Assembly (NCBI GenBank): GCA_001414345.1 | Contig: LLCB01000099.1 | Location: 120,267 to 184,266, forward strand | Direction of reading: 5' to 3' | Origin: Hymenoscyphus infarciens | Taxonomy: Eukaryota > Ascomycota > Leotiomycetes > Helotiales > Helotiaceae | Length of the DNA stretch: 64,000 nucleotides | In this document: positions 35,190 through 46,959 of the stretch, in pieces | How positions within the stretch are numbered: position 1 is the first letter of the stretch | How the letters are laid out: the number at the start of each line of letters is the position of its first letter | The notes under the pieces: model-generated | Database searches by the model: none | The model's input: only the letters and a program-made list of their open reading frames with translations | What the model was told of the DNA's origin: nothing | Translations under genes and position numbers: made by a program

Positions 35190-35440
35190 TTGAAAGGTGA
35201 AACTGGCTTAACGGGCGTCATGTAGATTTCAAAAGCGGCACTGCTTTTAGGATTTGACAAAAGTTCCTTGCAGCGAGGCTGGACCAGAGTCTTGGTCAGC
35301 TATTCTTTCAACAAAATCAAAAATATCCCAGTATAATCGATTCAAGAATTCAAGGTTCATACCAGACAATCAGAGACTTGATTTAACGTTTTGAGTCTTA
35401 TTTGAACAATCGCAACTTGCAAGGTAATTTAGGACTTCCG
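35190..35440 (-). pseudogene. Coding fragment of unknown gene, two exons
   Basis: On the minus strand LQVAIVQIRLKTLNQVSDCL is followed by a 63-bp intron with GTATGA donor and ATAG acceptor, then LTKTLVQPRCKELLSNPKSS and AAFEIYMTPVKPVSPFKPTN. The phases agree and the composition is protein-like. Upstream the frame meets a stop without a start codon. Downstream it runs into the first exon of the Clr5-domain gene. It appears to be the remnant of another gene. No family was recognised. Confidence 0.35.
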
Positions 35441-35493
35441 GAATCCAAATCCTGATGGCCATCGTCCCAAGTCCGTTCCATCAGACCAAAGTG

Positions 35494-35568
35494 TCTCGAA
35501 CAATCAAACCGAATTTAGGATAACCAACCAATCGTGACTCCTAAAACAATTGACTTGATTGTTCGAGA
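35494..35568. repeat. 75-bp foldback element with 14-bp perfect arms
   Basis: TCTCGAACAATCAA at 35494-35507 is exactly inverted at 35555-35568. The arms contain the GAACAATC/GATTGTTC motif found in the short inverted-repeat element at 19285, so it may be a distant member. It is intergenic, upstream of the damaged Clr5-domain locus. Confidence 0.6.
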
Positions 35569-36008
35569 ATAATAAGAAGAACAGGTGGATGTACGCAGAA
35601 CCATGACTTGAACTCTTGCAACAAATCGCGAGCTTAAAGCAAATGACCAGGACAATGACAAACAGAAAAAAGCCATGTGGCAAGCTAACTACACGCAGCC
35701 CCCCAAGGAGAGCCTTGAAATCTTCAACTTCCCATAACTCTTGAACGCCTAAAATTCCAAACCTTGTATTCTTGCGACAAAAAACAATGGGAGGACATCA
35801 GACACCATAAAATACGTATCTTCATTTCCCAATATTCAAGCCATTTATCTCAGCTCTGTCTGGCCTAATATATTCAAGCATAATCTCACCCCGATCTTAC
35901 TCCCCTCCCAAAAAGGCTAAAAATAACACCAGTTGTCCCATACCTAGGTATTCCATCTCTATATTACAATTCCCTTCCCTCCAACAAATTTTTCATCCAA
36001 AAACACAA

Positions 36009-38260
36009 CTAACTCTTCTCAGCAGTAGCTCTCGCCTTATCAGCAGCAATCCTCAAATCCACCCGTTCCCTATGCGCCCGATTCTTAAGATGTACTTCGA
36101 AATTCTCAACAGTGGTGTCGGGTCCAGGTGTGTACAGCTTCCCCGGACAATCTTGACAGCGGATACGAGGGAGGTACATGTATTTCACGTCCTCGGTGGC
36201 ATCTTTTACATTGGGGACGGGCGCGTTGGTTGTGGTGCTTACGGCGGAGTGTTTCATGACGGACTCGAAGCGGTCGGTGGGCCAGGATTTGCGGAGTTCG
36301 TCGAGGCCTGCTAGGAGCCAGTCTGGGGCGGGAGGCTGAAGAGTTTGTTAGTTGATTGCTTTTGGGGGTGTGATATGGGGGTTTGAGTATCAGACTACTC
36401 ATCAAACAGCATATACTCAAGAGTCGAGGCGCGAAGATAGAATGAAAAGGAAAAAAAACTCACTGGAGGTTGGCTCGAAACCCCCGGAGGAGGTGCATCA
36501 ACTCGACCAATTTGCCCCTGAACCGCTGGGGTTGTCTGAGGCTGCAATGGTTGAGTTGATGTTCCGGGGGTTGAAGGAGGTCCCATTGTACGTGAGACTG
36601 GCCCTGGGGTACTGGCTGTTGCCGATGGGGCTCGAGGGAGAGGCGGTGGTGGTTGTGGTGTTGGTGTCGGTGTAGGTTTTCCAACTCTTATGTCTCGAGC
36701 AAATTTCCTCAGTTTTTCTCGTCCAACCTTAAGTTTGATAATGAATGTTGAGCTGTCAACACTCTCTTCACGAATATCACGTCCACCAAATCTCCTACTA
36801 GAAGTTCTCGTCTCATGATGGTGTATAATCGTCGCTTCGGGAGTCTCAGATCTTCCAATGTTGGCCATTCTTTGCTGAGCTTGTGTGGCAGCGCCTCGCA
36901 TACCCCGCGTTCTGGCTGTACCAGATGCCAAATTCGAAATTGCAGGGGATTCTGGCGACGAGTCTTCACTTTCTGAAGATTCTGTAAGATCTCCACCTTG
37001 CGCTCCTTTCTTCCCTCTTCCTGCGGGGCCCCCAACCTTTTTATACAGACGACTTTCCTCGACCTTCTCGGCAGCACCAGGTAGCACCGAAGAAACAACA
37101 AGAGTGCGCACAGTTCTTTGCCTATCTTTGAGATCCGGTAATGTTGGCCCTCCTCTTCTATTTACAGAACGTTTCTGCCTTCTCTGTTCTCGGGAATATA
37201 TAACTTCGGTTCTATCCAAATCTGCCTCAGTAACCTCATACAGGTACGGCGAAAATTCTCGGGCTTGCTGTTGAGGGCGGAGCACCGTTGTGAGAGGAGT
37301 CGGTAAAAATGAGCTGATCAAGTCGGCATCTTCCAAAGGCCTTCCATCGAATGGGTGTCCAACAATAAACAGACTTCTCGTAAATAACTGACTCTGTTCT
37401 CGTATACAATGGGCAATCGCAGTGGTAAACTCCCCAGACAATGACAATTCCCTAGCCATACTCTGCGCAAATTCCTCTGGTGAGTTTGAAGGGTTATTAA
37501 TCTCCCATTCAAATTTATCTTCCAGGGTATGAGGTCCAATTGTGATATTCAACTTGATGAGTATCCGCATTTCTTCATTTTTGTACGCCGAGTATGGCAA
37601 TTCTGGATCGAGGGCATCTTCTTCTATATATACTTGTGGGTAGAAATCGTTCAGCTGTTCACGCAACTGCTGCAAAACTTGGTCTATGACAGGCGTTGAG
37701 GTTGGAAGTGGAAGCCCCATGTCCTCAACCAATTGAGCTGCAAACAACTCGGGTGAAACCGTTCGGTCGTGAAGGTTCCATGTGAAGGTATCGCGTAGCT
37801 TGACTTTATCCCAGTCTACCTCGATGCGTATGGGTATTAATTCCTCGACCTGCTCCGCCTGTTGGTTCATGTCCTTGCGTTTAACGCGCAACTTGGCTGT
37901 CTTTCTGTGTCCCAGCCGTGGCTTCGCATTGGGGTATACAAGCTTCGTTGGGCCATCTGTGAAACCATTCCCATATCCTGCATAACCCTCTCCGTGCAAG
38001 CGGCTGGGAGGAAACCACTGTCGATACTCCTGACGGACCTTTCGATAGTCCTCTTTCTCGCCGGTGATGTGGTTGTATTCTTTGCGGCGTCTATTCTGAT
38101 CCGCGATGAGAGCTTCGGTATGTAAGAATTCCCGATTGGTATACTGATCGAGTAAGTATTTGTCCAAGTCCTCCTTCGTTCGCTCCCGATGGGCTAAGAC
38201 TTTGCTGGTCGCATTGGCCGCATCAACATCCGCCGATTCCTTTTGAGGGTCGGGCGCCAT
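36009..38260 (-). CDS. Sfh1/Snf5 (SMARCB1/INI1) chromatin-remodelling subunit
   Basis: Core subunit of an ATP-dependent remodelling complex (RSC or SWI/SNF) in the nucleus. The two exons are 36009..36335 and 36464..38260, phase 0, 707 residues. The N-terminal region resembles fungal Snf5 proteins (YTNREFLHTEALIADQNRRR, and GYGNGFTDGPTKLVYP). Two SNF5 repeats follow at about residues 140-205 (IPIRIEVDWDKVKLRDTFTW) and 230-300 (MRILIKLNITIGPHTLEDKF, EWEINN). Then come an acidic/Ser segment, a proline-rich disordered stretch, and, after the intron, a C-terminal zinc-finger-like motif (CQDCPGK...VHLKNRAH). The 20-residue continuation past the exon-1 donor is intronic. The start ATG is the first in frame. 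Whether it belongs to RSC or SWI/SNF cannot be told from this sequence alone. It is divergent from the EBP1-like gene. Confidence 0.9.
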
Positions 38261-38705
38261 GATAGACGCATTCGCGATGGGATCGCGACGAGTGTTGAAG
38301 TCGTGTCGCGTGGGGGTGGATCGAGATGTGAGTTTGGGAGATGTCGAGTATTTTGATTTTGATTTTGGACTGGCGTTGAGGCCTCAACCTGTTGACCTGT
38401 TGGCAGTCGCGACATCCCCCCAACCAGGTTGCGGTAGCATTTGCGATGCTGACTAAACTACGGTGGTCGAAAATCTCCTCTCGGCCAAAACGCTTCAGGT
38501 CAGGTCAGGAAGTCAGGAAACTCGAGATCTGCTGGCACGACAGGGATCTACTCAGTACTGCATTCATTCGTTAAGCTGCCGCACAAACGTAAACGTCCCC
38601 CCCTCATCCTTACTTTCTACGCAGAATCAACTACAGAACCTTCATCCGCAGCAAGAAGACTCGACCGCACACATTTCCCCATCTATACCTCAACAAACCG
38701 GCATC
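38261..38705. promoter_or_regulatory. Shared divergent promoter, Sfh1/Snf5 and EBP1-like genes
   Basis: 445 bp separate the two start codons, so both promoters and both 5' leaders must lie here. The Snf5-proximal half is rich in TTTTGATTTTGATTTTGG. The EBP1-proximal 120 bp are C/A-rich, as is usual for leaders of highly expressed fungal genes. No specific operator was recognised. Confidence 0.5.
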
Positions 38706-40186
38706 ATGGCAGACAAGAAGGAAGTCGAGGAAGTCGGTACGTTCGATTTTATTACCCCTCGCGTGAGGTGGTGGGATGTTTGCTACCCCGCTATCCGCAA
38801 CGCAATGTCCATTATTTGCCAGCAGAACGAGAAGAATGTAGCAGGAAGACTGATTTTGCGTTTTAGACTACACCCTCAACAACCCAGATACCCTCACCAA
38901 ATACAAGAGCGCTGCTCAGATTTCCCAAAAGGTTTTGGAAGCTGTCTCTGCCCTCTGTGTTGCCGGCGAGAAGATCGTCACCATTTGCGAGAAGGGAGAC
39001 AAGCTCTTGGAAGAAGAGATTTCAAAGGTGTATCGTGGAAAGAAGATTGTCAAGGGTGAATATATAATCTCCTGCCATTTGGCCATGTAGAAGTGCTCTA
39101 CTAATACTCTGGCTCAGGAATCTCCCACCCAACGACTGTTTCACCTTCCTCATTCGTTACCCCATATACTCCTCTGCTATCCGATGAAACCGAAGCTGCA
39201 CGAACTTTAGAGGAAGGCGAGGCTGTCAAGATCCAACTGGGTGCACAGATCGATGGTTTTGGAACAATTGTCTGCGACACCATCATAGTCGGTGGTGCAG
39301 CTGAAGGTCGTAACGTTGATCTGTTGCTGGCTACATACTACGCAAACGAGCTTCTCTTGAGGTTGATGGTTCCACCTGGACTCTTGGCAACTGGTACAGA
39401 TGAGGAGAAAGCCAAAGCTGCGAAAGTCAGAGCTCCAACTCAGAGCAAGATTACCAGTCTTCTCGAGAAGGTGGTGAAGAGCTACGACTGCAACTTGGTC
39501 GAACACACCACCAGCTGGCAGTTTGAGCGGAATGAGATTGAAGGAAAGAAGAAGATTATCCTTGCTCCAGGTGATGGTACCAAGGGTGACGGAACTCCTG
39601 AGGTTGGCGATGTTTGGGGTGTGGAGATGGGTGTAAGTTTGGGTTCCGGAAAGATCAAGAACTTTGAGAACAGAGCCACTCTGCATCGTCGAACCACCCT
39701 CACATACGCCCTTAAGCGACCAAGTTCAAAAAAGATTCTCAACGAAGTCGTAAAGAAGTTTGGCACTTTCCCATTCAGTTTACGCCAGTTGGAAGACGAG
39801 AGAGATGCCAAGGTAGGAGTTGTCGAGTGCGTTCGTGGTAACGTTTTCCGACAATATGAGGTTGTTGGCGATAAAGACGGAGAGGCAGTCGGCCGACTAT
39901 TAACTACCATTGGTAAGCCGATACATACGAAATTACCCTTCATCCACACAGTATATACTGATTCATGTGTTTAGCAATCACCAAGAATGGCCTTCAAAAG
40001 CTCGCCGCACCACCAGCTCTCGACTTGTCCAAGTTGAAGACAGACAAGAAGATCACTGACGAGGAAGTCCTCGCAATCTTGGAGCAACCTCTCGCTAAGG
40101 AGTCCAAGGCCAAGAAGAACAAGAAGAAGAAGCCAGCCAAGAAGGCTGCTGGTGCTGAGGAAGAGGAGAGCAGTGACGACGAGTAA
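38706..40186 (+). CDS. PA2G4/EBP1-like protein, M24 metallopeptidase fold
   Basis: Homologue of proliferation-associated 2G4 (EBP1) and S. pombe 42-kDa curved-DNA-binding protein. It has the methionine-aminopeptidase (pita-bread) fold but is catalytically inactive in characterised members, and it associates with ribosomes and ribosome biogenesis. The exons are join(38706..38736, 38867..39055, 39118..39912, 39975..40186) with consistent phases, 408 residues. Sequence landmarks: DYTLNNPDTLTKYKSAAQIS; VCDTIIVGG; GISHPTTVSPSSFVTPYTPL; VVKSYDCNLVEHTTSWQFER; GTFPFSLRQLEDERDAKVGV; and a Lys-rich C-terminus (KKNKKKKPAKKA) before an acidic end EEEESSDDE. The start codon follows CATC and is preceded by no other in-frame ATG in the exon. 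Confidence 0.93.
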
Positions 40187-41600
40187 AGCACGTGATGCGG
40201 ATGGGCAAACGGGATCACCTTGATCCATAGTGTAAGGGGTTTCTCTCATGGTCATATTATTCTTTTCGAGTCTGGATACTGCTGCCAACACTGCTACGGG
40301 GCATGTTCAGCAAGATTTGCTCTGGCCGCGTTTTGTTAGTTGCCAAACAGCGGGGATCAGCCTACCAGAGAGTGTATATTTTGGCAATTCCAAAATCTTA
40401 TTTGATTCAGGATTGCCAGTGCTGGGACAATAGCGTTTCTCGACTGAAAGAATTGAAATGTGCACCCAACATGGATTTTGGTGCTTGCTTGTTAATTGTG
40501 AGGGGATGTTGATTGGATATTCGAAATTCGAAAATTGGCGCCTAACACTGTCTCATCTTTGGCATGGTCATGATTTCCCTTGTTTTTCTTCATCTTCTCC
40601 AGCAGGAACTTTTTAAAAACCAACTTTCATAAGTGTGTGAATTGTCTACCTGTTCATCACCATTCACCCCTCGTTTGCCCAAGTGGATACCTAAAATAGG
40701 GGATATAGGCAGACTGGCACGCGATAAACAGAAAGCGGCAGTAAACACTTCAGAGCCTACCTCTCTCATTGTTCCATTTCTTTAGGATAATTCATTCAGG
40801 ACAGTTTACAATATTAACTAAAATAAATTAAGACGATGAAGATCGATTGCTCTAACTTTCTGGGTTAATTACCGTGCATAGTTAGGAACCTCCAAGGTAA
40901 CTATTTGCTGCCGCTTTTATTGTCCAAGGAGAAGAGAACTAGTTAGGATGACTCATGTGAGCCACTAACAGGTTAACCTATCGATGGCTGGTACTAGATC
41001 GGACTAAGATATGATCATGTTGGCTGCCTACGTAACAAGAAATCTATTCACTAGTATGCACCACCCCCCAAAAGCTACAGGTCCAATTAAGCGAGATAGG
41101 GTTTTTCTCTTTTCTCTCCCCGAGCTTTGTCCTTGGAGAGAACACAAACAACCACCACACGTATCAACGCACCGCCATCCAACAAACATTGAGGCCGCTT
41201 TCAGATTCCAACAGTGTTGGAGCTCATCTTCACGACAAAGAACGCCAACCGAAAAGTTTGTGTAGATTAAGCGTCGTTGCAGGCGATTCAACACGTGAGG
41301 TTAAGGGGAATTTCGCGTAGGCCTACGGGGGCCACCAGCGCGTTGGGCCAGTACCAAATAACCTTTAAACGAGAACCTCCTGAAAAGCAAAAGCACCAAA
41401 CCCTTCCGCATCACCCTCGACTGCGCGAGTACAGCAAACGTGCAAGGTCCAAGTCACCGAGGAGTATTGAATTCTGCGCATCCATCTTCAGCACTTACTA
41501 ACTGCCTTCTAGTCTTGCTTGTTTTTGCGCGTCGCAACATTGAAGGGAGGAGGCGACTCCAGGGAGCCTGGAAACCACCACCACGCCACGAGTAAAGACA
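40187..41600. other. Intergenic region, EBP1-like gene to Rco1
   Basis: 1.4 kb without a supported gene. It contains a probable inverted-repeat element (40769-40925). The last few hundred bases are the Rco1 promoter and leader. Confidence 0.5.
40769..40925. mobile_element. Short inverted-repeat element (MITE-like), copy 4
   Basis: The left part CCTACCTCTCTCATTGTTCC followed by ATTTCTTTAGGATAATT aligns with copy 1 (7375-7412: CCTACCTAGCCCTCATTGTT then CCAACTTTTTAGGGCAATT). Beyond the element, TTTGCTGCCGCTTTTATTGT at 40907 resembles GACTGCTGCTTTTCTTGTCC at 7522, so flanking sequence is shared too. The right terminus is uncertain. Confidence 0.45.
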
Positions 41601-44600
41601 ATGCCAACTCCCACTTTCTCAGCGCGACCGACACGAACAAGTCGTTACTCAAGCCCACTCACAAATGGCACCGGAACCGCTGCCTCAGAACCACCAAGCA
41701 CAATGACAGAGGCTGCCCCAAGACAGAAGACCTTGACGGACATGTGGAGTGAGCCGGCTCTGCCAGCTGCTCGCCCAAGCTTCGCAGAGGCAGGACTTAC
41801 AAGAGGAGGGACGGTAGCGAACATGGCGCCGCTGGGAACCCTTCCGACCCCAAAGATGATGAGGTCTGCGGGCAGAGGTGAGGTTCGGGATGGCCCAGGA
41901 AGGGTGAAGCGATCAGAGGCTTCAAATGCCACCACACCGGAGACGCCAGAGCCCCCTATCCTTACAACAACACGACGGTCGCAATCTGCGAAGACGGAGA
42001 CGACTACACCTGCACCTGCGCTTTCTCCAGAAACACCCAGAGACCAGACGAGTCCGCCCCAGAAGGTCCCCGAGAAGTTGCAAAAGGAACCCTTGGATCA
42101 AGGCGTCTCGACAGCCTCGCAATCACCTCGAACATCGCCTCTAGAACACAATCACACACGAGGCTTGTTGCCCGAGCCCTTCAACCCTCCTTATGACGCC
42201 TGGGACGGCATCGAAGACGAGGACTCAATAATGGTGGACCTCGGAACTTCTGATAAGGTGATTGAGGCTGCGGTGGAGAGAGCCGTGCTTTACGGTCGAT
42301 ATCCTACCGCCTATGCCCTTCGTACTCTCTACGATGAGCATCGATCCGATGATAGGATCGTTCATATGATTGAGTCCAACTACTATACCTCAGCTTCTCT
42401 CAAGGAGCGCCAGGAGTTGACCAAGATGCTGTCAGAGAAAAAGCGAGAAGGCAAGAAGGACCGCACCGCAGAGTATTATTTCCTAGGTGATGGTAGCGAT
42501 CCCCCGCCTCGACCAGTTTTATCAGCTGTCAGCGCAGCTCTCACATACGACTCGCCTGCTGGTATCTCTGCTTTTGTTGCCGATCATGTACAGAATCCAA
42601 CTTCACCACACGATATCGATGTTTCACAAATATTGAAAAAGCAGAAGAGTATTACGCACGTCTCGCCCTACCCCCCACTCGCAAGTGCCTTTACCTCATT
42701 CACAAGCGCGAACGTCAGACCCTACAAGAGTCTTTACAGCCAGATACCAGAGACTCCTACTCAAAATGGGACTCCTGCACCGGCTCCTACACCAGCTATC
42801 GCTTCATCGCCTCCTGTCTCTGCCCCAACGGCGCCCATGACTCGGACTCGGTCAGGTTCACTTTCAAGCACATCTTCGCTCTCATCGGTGGATGAAAAGG
42901 TACTCCAAACGGATTTGGTTGATTCCAATGGCTTGCCAAGCGCCGTCGGGGATATTCCCTCGCCACGCTCGAGCAGAAAAAAGCGAGCTGCAGCACCAGT
43001 CCTCGTTGAAAATGGACGAGATCACGATGACGAGAATGGCGATGAGGACATGGAAGACGACGCAGCCTACGGAGTCGAGGTCCAGCCTGCTGTCGCGCGA
43101 CAGTGGAATTTCTCGTCGCGAAAGAAGAAGGGCAAGAAGGGCAAAAGAATCACTGGTAAGGGAAAAGCCGCAGGAGCAACAGGCCCTAATGCATCCGGCC
43201 CAGGGCCGGCCAACAATACCAGGACTACGCGGGCCAGTTCCAATCTCGCCAGCGCAAGCGACCAGAGTAACCGCGACCAGAGTAACCTCCCTAGTTCTCG
43301 CATCCCTTCTCGCTATTCCACACAAGAGCCTACAGAACCACCTAAGCACAAAACCGGACCCAAAAAATATACCTTTTCCACCACTGTGACACGACCCTCG
43401 ACTTCTGCAGCCTCGACGCCCACCTCAACACAGCTTTCTTCTGCATCCAACCCCATCGCAACGAGAAGATCAAACAACGCAAACGCAGCGAGTGCAAACG
43501 GCGATGTTGATATGGCGCCGGCTCGTCTGGTCCAAGAAGCGGCGCCTGTTTCGAGCAAGCCAGAAAGAAATCCCTACTTTCCTTCTGCTCCCTCTGGAAT
43601 TAAGATCAAAATCTCGAAGAAAAAAGATCACACTCCGCTAGAACCAGAGAGCGAGGAGTCGATTCGCCGCAAACGCGCTGCACGAGAGAAGACCAATGCT
43701 GCTCCAATTCGGGAGAGCTTTGAACGCCATCAAGTCCAGCCTCCTCAGACAGACGAGACAGCCTCAGAGGGTGGTGACTTTGTTCCTACGGCCTCTTCAA
43801 GACGTCCGACGAAGAAGCGCCTTCTCAACACTAGAGAGACGCGAAATCGATACAATCATGGTTCCGGAAACAGCTCTCCTACCTCACTCTCCTTCCAACC
43901 AGATCATCCATTCGGGTCAGTGTCCACGTCTCGTGCTGGTACACCGTTGGTAGGAAACCGCCCTACCAGAAAGGCAAAGGGTCCACGTACCAAACACTCG
44001 TGAGTCATTAATCTTCATCTTTCCAGTGTCGTTTTTATCCCTCGAAACGTGCGGTATTCAAAAGTTATCATCTTGGGCACGGTTCCACGACCGAAAGCCA
44101 TCCTTTTCCCTGCCTGGAAGTTTGTGTTCGCACCGTGCGACCAGCCGAAAGTCTCGTTCTAGCGGCTCACAGCGTTTTCATCTTTCAAGGCGAATTATTT
44201 TTGGAATACTGCTAATGCGATTTTGCAACAACAGGCCCGAAAAGAAGAAGGGTGGTCCTTCTGGCGGTGAGCGAAACAGCCCGTCTGGTGGTCCCACGGA
44301 GAATAAGGTAAGAAATTTTATTGTTCTCTATTTCCTTGCTTCATTCATTCTTCATCTGGAGATAATTGTCCAATCCTCCTACCATCAACCTCTGGATCTT
44401 GGTTGCCAAACGACGGCCACGCTCAAGAATTTGACTCGGGTCAGCTTTCTGACTACGAAGTCTGTACCGGGGGGGGGCAATGCCAATCTCTGCTCCGCCC
44501 TTGCCGAGCTGCCAGACCATGCGACCACATCACCAATGAAACTTGCCACATTTCTTCTCTTTCCATGCTGATCCATCATCATCCACATGACATCTCACGA

Positions 44601-46030
44601 GCTCCACAACTGACTGATGATTCAGGATGAGAACGACGAACAGTGCAGTGCCTGTAATGGCATCGGCGAGCTCGTGTTGTGCGATGGCTGCACACGTTCT
44701 TTCCACTTTAAGTGCGTGGATCCGCCTATGATCGCCGGCGCTCCTGATCTCCCACCATCATGGTTCTGCAATTCCTGTGATTTCAGTCACCATGGTCGTC
44801 AAAACGTCGAGAACCCCAATTCTGCTTTTGGTAAACTGCTCTATAATCTTGAGTCTAGGAATCCACGAGTGTTCAAACTTCCAGCGGATATTCGGGAATA
44901 TTTCGAGGGAGTCGTCACCAATGCGGAAGGCGTGTATGAAGAGCCGGCACCTCCAACGAAAGCCAAGTAAGTTACATAATATATTTCCGACGTGAAGATT
45001 AGTCTAATTTCGATACAGGAATAAGGGAGGCTGGTCCGAAGAAGCAGCACCTGATTACTACCGCACGAAGGATGCCAAGGGCAAGCCCATTCTCTGCCAT
45101 CATTGCCATACCTCCGCATCTCCACCTAATCGGATGATCATTCCTTGCTCTACGTGTGGTTTGTACTGGCATCTTGATTGTCTGGAAACCCCGTTGGCAA
45201 AGGAACCTCCTGCTGGGAGACCATGGCAGTGTCCAGCTCACGTTGATGATCTTTTGTCCGTTCTTCCTCTGAAGCTCGGTCAGGCTCATCGATGGCGAAA
45301 GATCAAAGGTGCCGTGGCTATCATTCCTTCGATCCCACGCGGAACGAGAAACAACGGTCACATTGAGATTGAACCGTCGCCCAGTGATGGAGATGAGCCA
45401 AAGGGCTTCTACGAGGAGACTCAGTTCGGCACTGTTTACAAACTCCCCGAGGAAGGCCTAAAGCTCGATTTCATCTCCAAGTAGGTTGTACTCTTTTCAG
45501 GCTGAAACATATTCTAACGTGCGTCACAGAGTCAAGGGACAAGGCGGTGGCATTTCCCGATCAGGATTCCTCAACCGAAACATCCCATCACCAAATGTGC
45601 CTGACTACAATACCCGAACTATTGCTGAACAGCAGGCCGCCCTCAATCTGGCTCTTCTATCTACCAAAGCAACAGATGTCACTGACGGCACCGGAACTCT
45701 CATCGAGGCCTTGATGGTAAGTAATAATGAGATGAATCTCGTTTCATCCTCCGTCTCTCATGACGCAATCCGCGTGCCAGGGCTGACTAGATATGATAGG
45801 ATCATGCTCCGCAACCTGTTCTTGATATGTTGGCTGTACCCGACGCAACAAACCTCGATCAGCCCATGAAATCTTTGAAGAACCTCCCAGAGATGGAGAT
45901 GAGAACTTTGAAGGCGTTGCAAAAGTACCTGAATCGCGAATTAGGTCCTTCTGAGGACGATGACGAGGCCCCACCACGAAAGTCAGTCAAGAGAAAACGG
46001 AGCCCGGGAAGCAGCGAAACAATATCCTAA
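41601..46030 (+). CDS. Rco1-like double-PHD subunit of the Rpd3S/Clr6 histone deacetylase complex
   Basis: Rco1 (S. pombe Cph1) works with the chromodomain protein Eaf3 to direct the Rpd3S deacetylase to transcribed chromatin. The six exons are join(41601..43999, 44235..44307, 44626..44966, 45019..45480, 45530..45716, 45800..46030), in phase, 1230 residues. The first 820 residues are Ser/Thr/Pro/Ala-rich and largely disordered, with basic and acidic patches. PHD1 (about residues 830-875) shows CSACNG...LVLCDGCTRSFHFKC... WFCNSC. PHD2 (about 964-1015) shows CHHCH...IPCSTCGLYWHLDC...WQCPAH. The segment between them, with KLLYNLESRNPRVFKLPADI, matches the Rco1 Sin3/Eaf3-contacting region. The tail ends in a basic KRKRSPGSSETIS. 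Introns 1 and 2 are unusually long (235 and 318 bp). The long open frame spanning them is not coding. Confidence 0.87.
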
Positions 46031-46959
46031 GAATTGGGACAAAGTGTAAGCGTTATCTGTCTCGCCCGGCAATTCAGCCCTGATGCCATGCATGAATGCC
46101 TTTTCACGGAATCCTCATCGGGGGAAACATTACAACACGTGATTTAATCACTTCAATCATCACATGATGGTTCGGTTTCTCGGGCCGTCTGCGGTCTCGA
46201 TATTGGAACGGCCAAATCATAATCTTATTATGTCTTATACAATCAAGACATCGGCGAGCGTGTTCTTTTTCTTTTTCTTTTTCTTTTTCTTTTTTCCGAT
46301 TTGCATCAATCATGCCATCATCCCAGATGGAACTGGGGTTCACCGCATTGTATCATATGGCGTCTGCGGGGGAATCTTTTTTACTATCACCCTTTGTTAC
46401 CTGGAAACCTAAAATCTCTGGGGAGAGGTGGCAACACAACAACGGAAATGAAATGTTTTTTTCTTCATCTATCTGGATACCATTGAGAGCGCAAAGATCA
46501 GAAGGCAGGATGGTGGGAAAACCATACGCCCTAATATTTTCTCCTTTTTTCCACTGAGGCGATCGAGAGTGTGCGAGAGAGAATAGTTCGTGGAAGGGGG
46601 CGGATTGAGAAGGAAGGATTTTGCCTTCTGCTACTTAGTGCGTATTTGCCCTGCGACCTTGGGCTTGGGGGATGGGGAGAGAAGAAAAAGATTACCACTA
46701 CATTAGATTGGATGGGTTGTGGAGGGAATATGGGAGGAATGGAAGGCAAGGGGCTAGGGGAGTACCAAAAAAATAAACGACAAAAGAATCACGGATCGAG
46801 GGCGGTTGATTACTTTTTTATTTTTGCTATCCTCGATGCTGCTGCCTTGGTTGGTTGGTGTCGTGTATAGGGGGTGGGGGTTGTAAAAGTAACGGGGGGC
46901 AATGAAATGGATGGGGGAAGTGTTAGCGAAAGGGAGAAAAAGAAAGAGGAGATAGATAA
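46031..46959. other. Rco1 3' flank to start of AT-rich block
   Basis: 0.9 kb with no supported gene. It contains a (CTTTTT)n microsatellite, and composition becomes G/A-rich near 46570-46930 just before the abrupt change to AT-rich repeat. Confidence 0.5.
46264..46296. repeat. (CTTTTT)n microsatellite
   Basis: About five hexamer units of CTTTTT in the 3' flank of Rco1. Confidence 0.85.

Noticed and set aside
38463..39059. 198-codon frame starting upstream of the EBP1-like gene
   Set aside because: It reads through intron 1 of the EBP1-like gene in another frame; the conserved protein requires the spliced model.
44026..44630. Open frames spanning introns 1-2 of Rco1
   Set aside because: They cross exon 2 in a different frame and include intron sequence. 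The PHD-containing frame requires these segments to be spliced out.
46571..46870. 99-codon plus-strand open frame near the end of the second gene island
   Set aside because: Low-complexity Gly/Lys/Glu composition from G/A-rich DNA; no family features.
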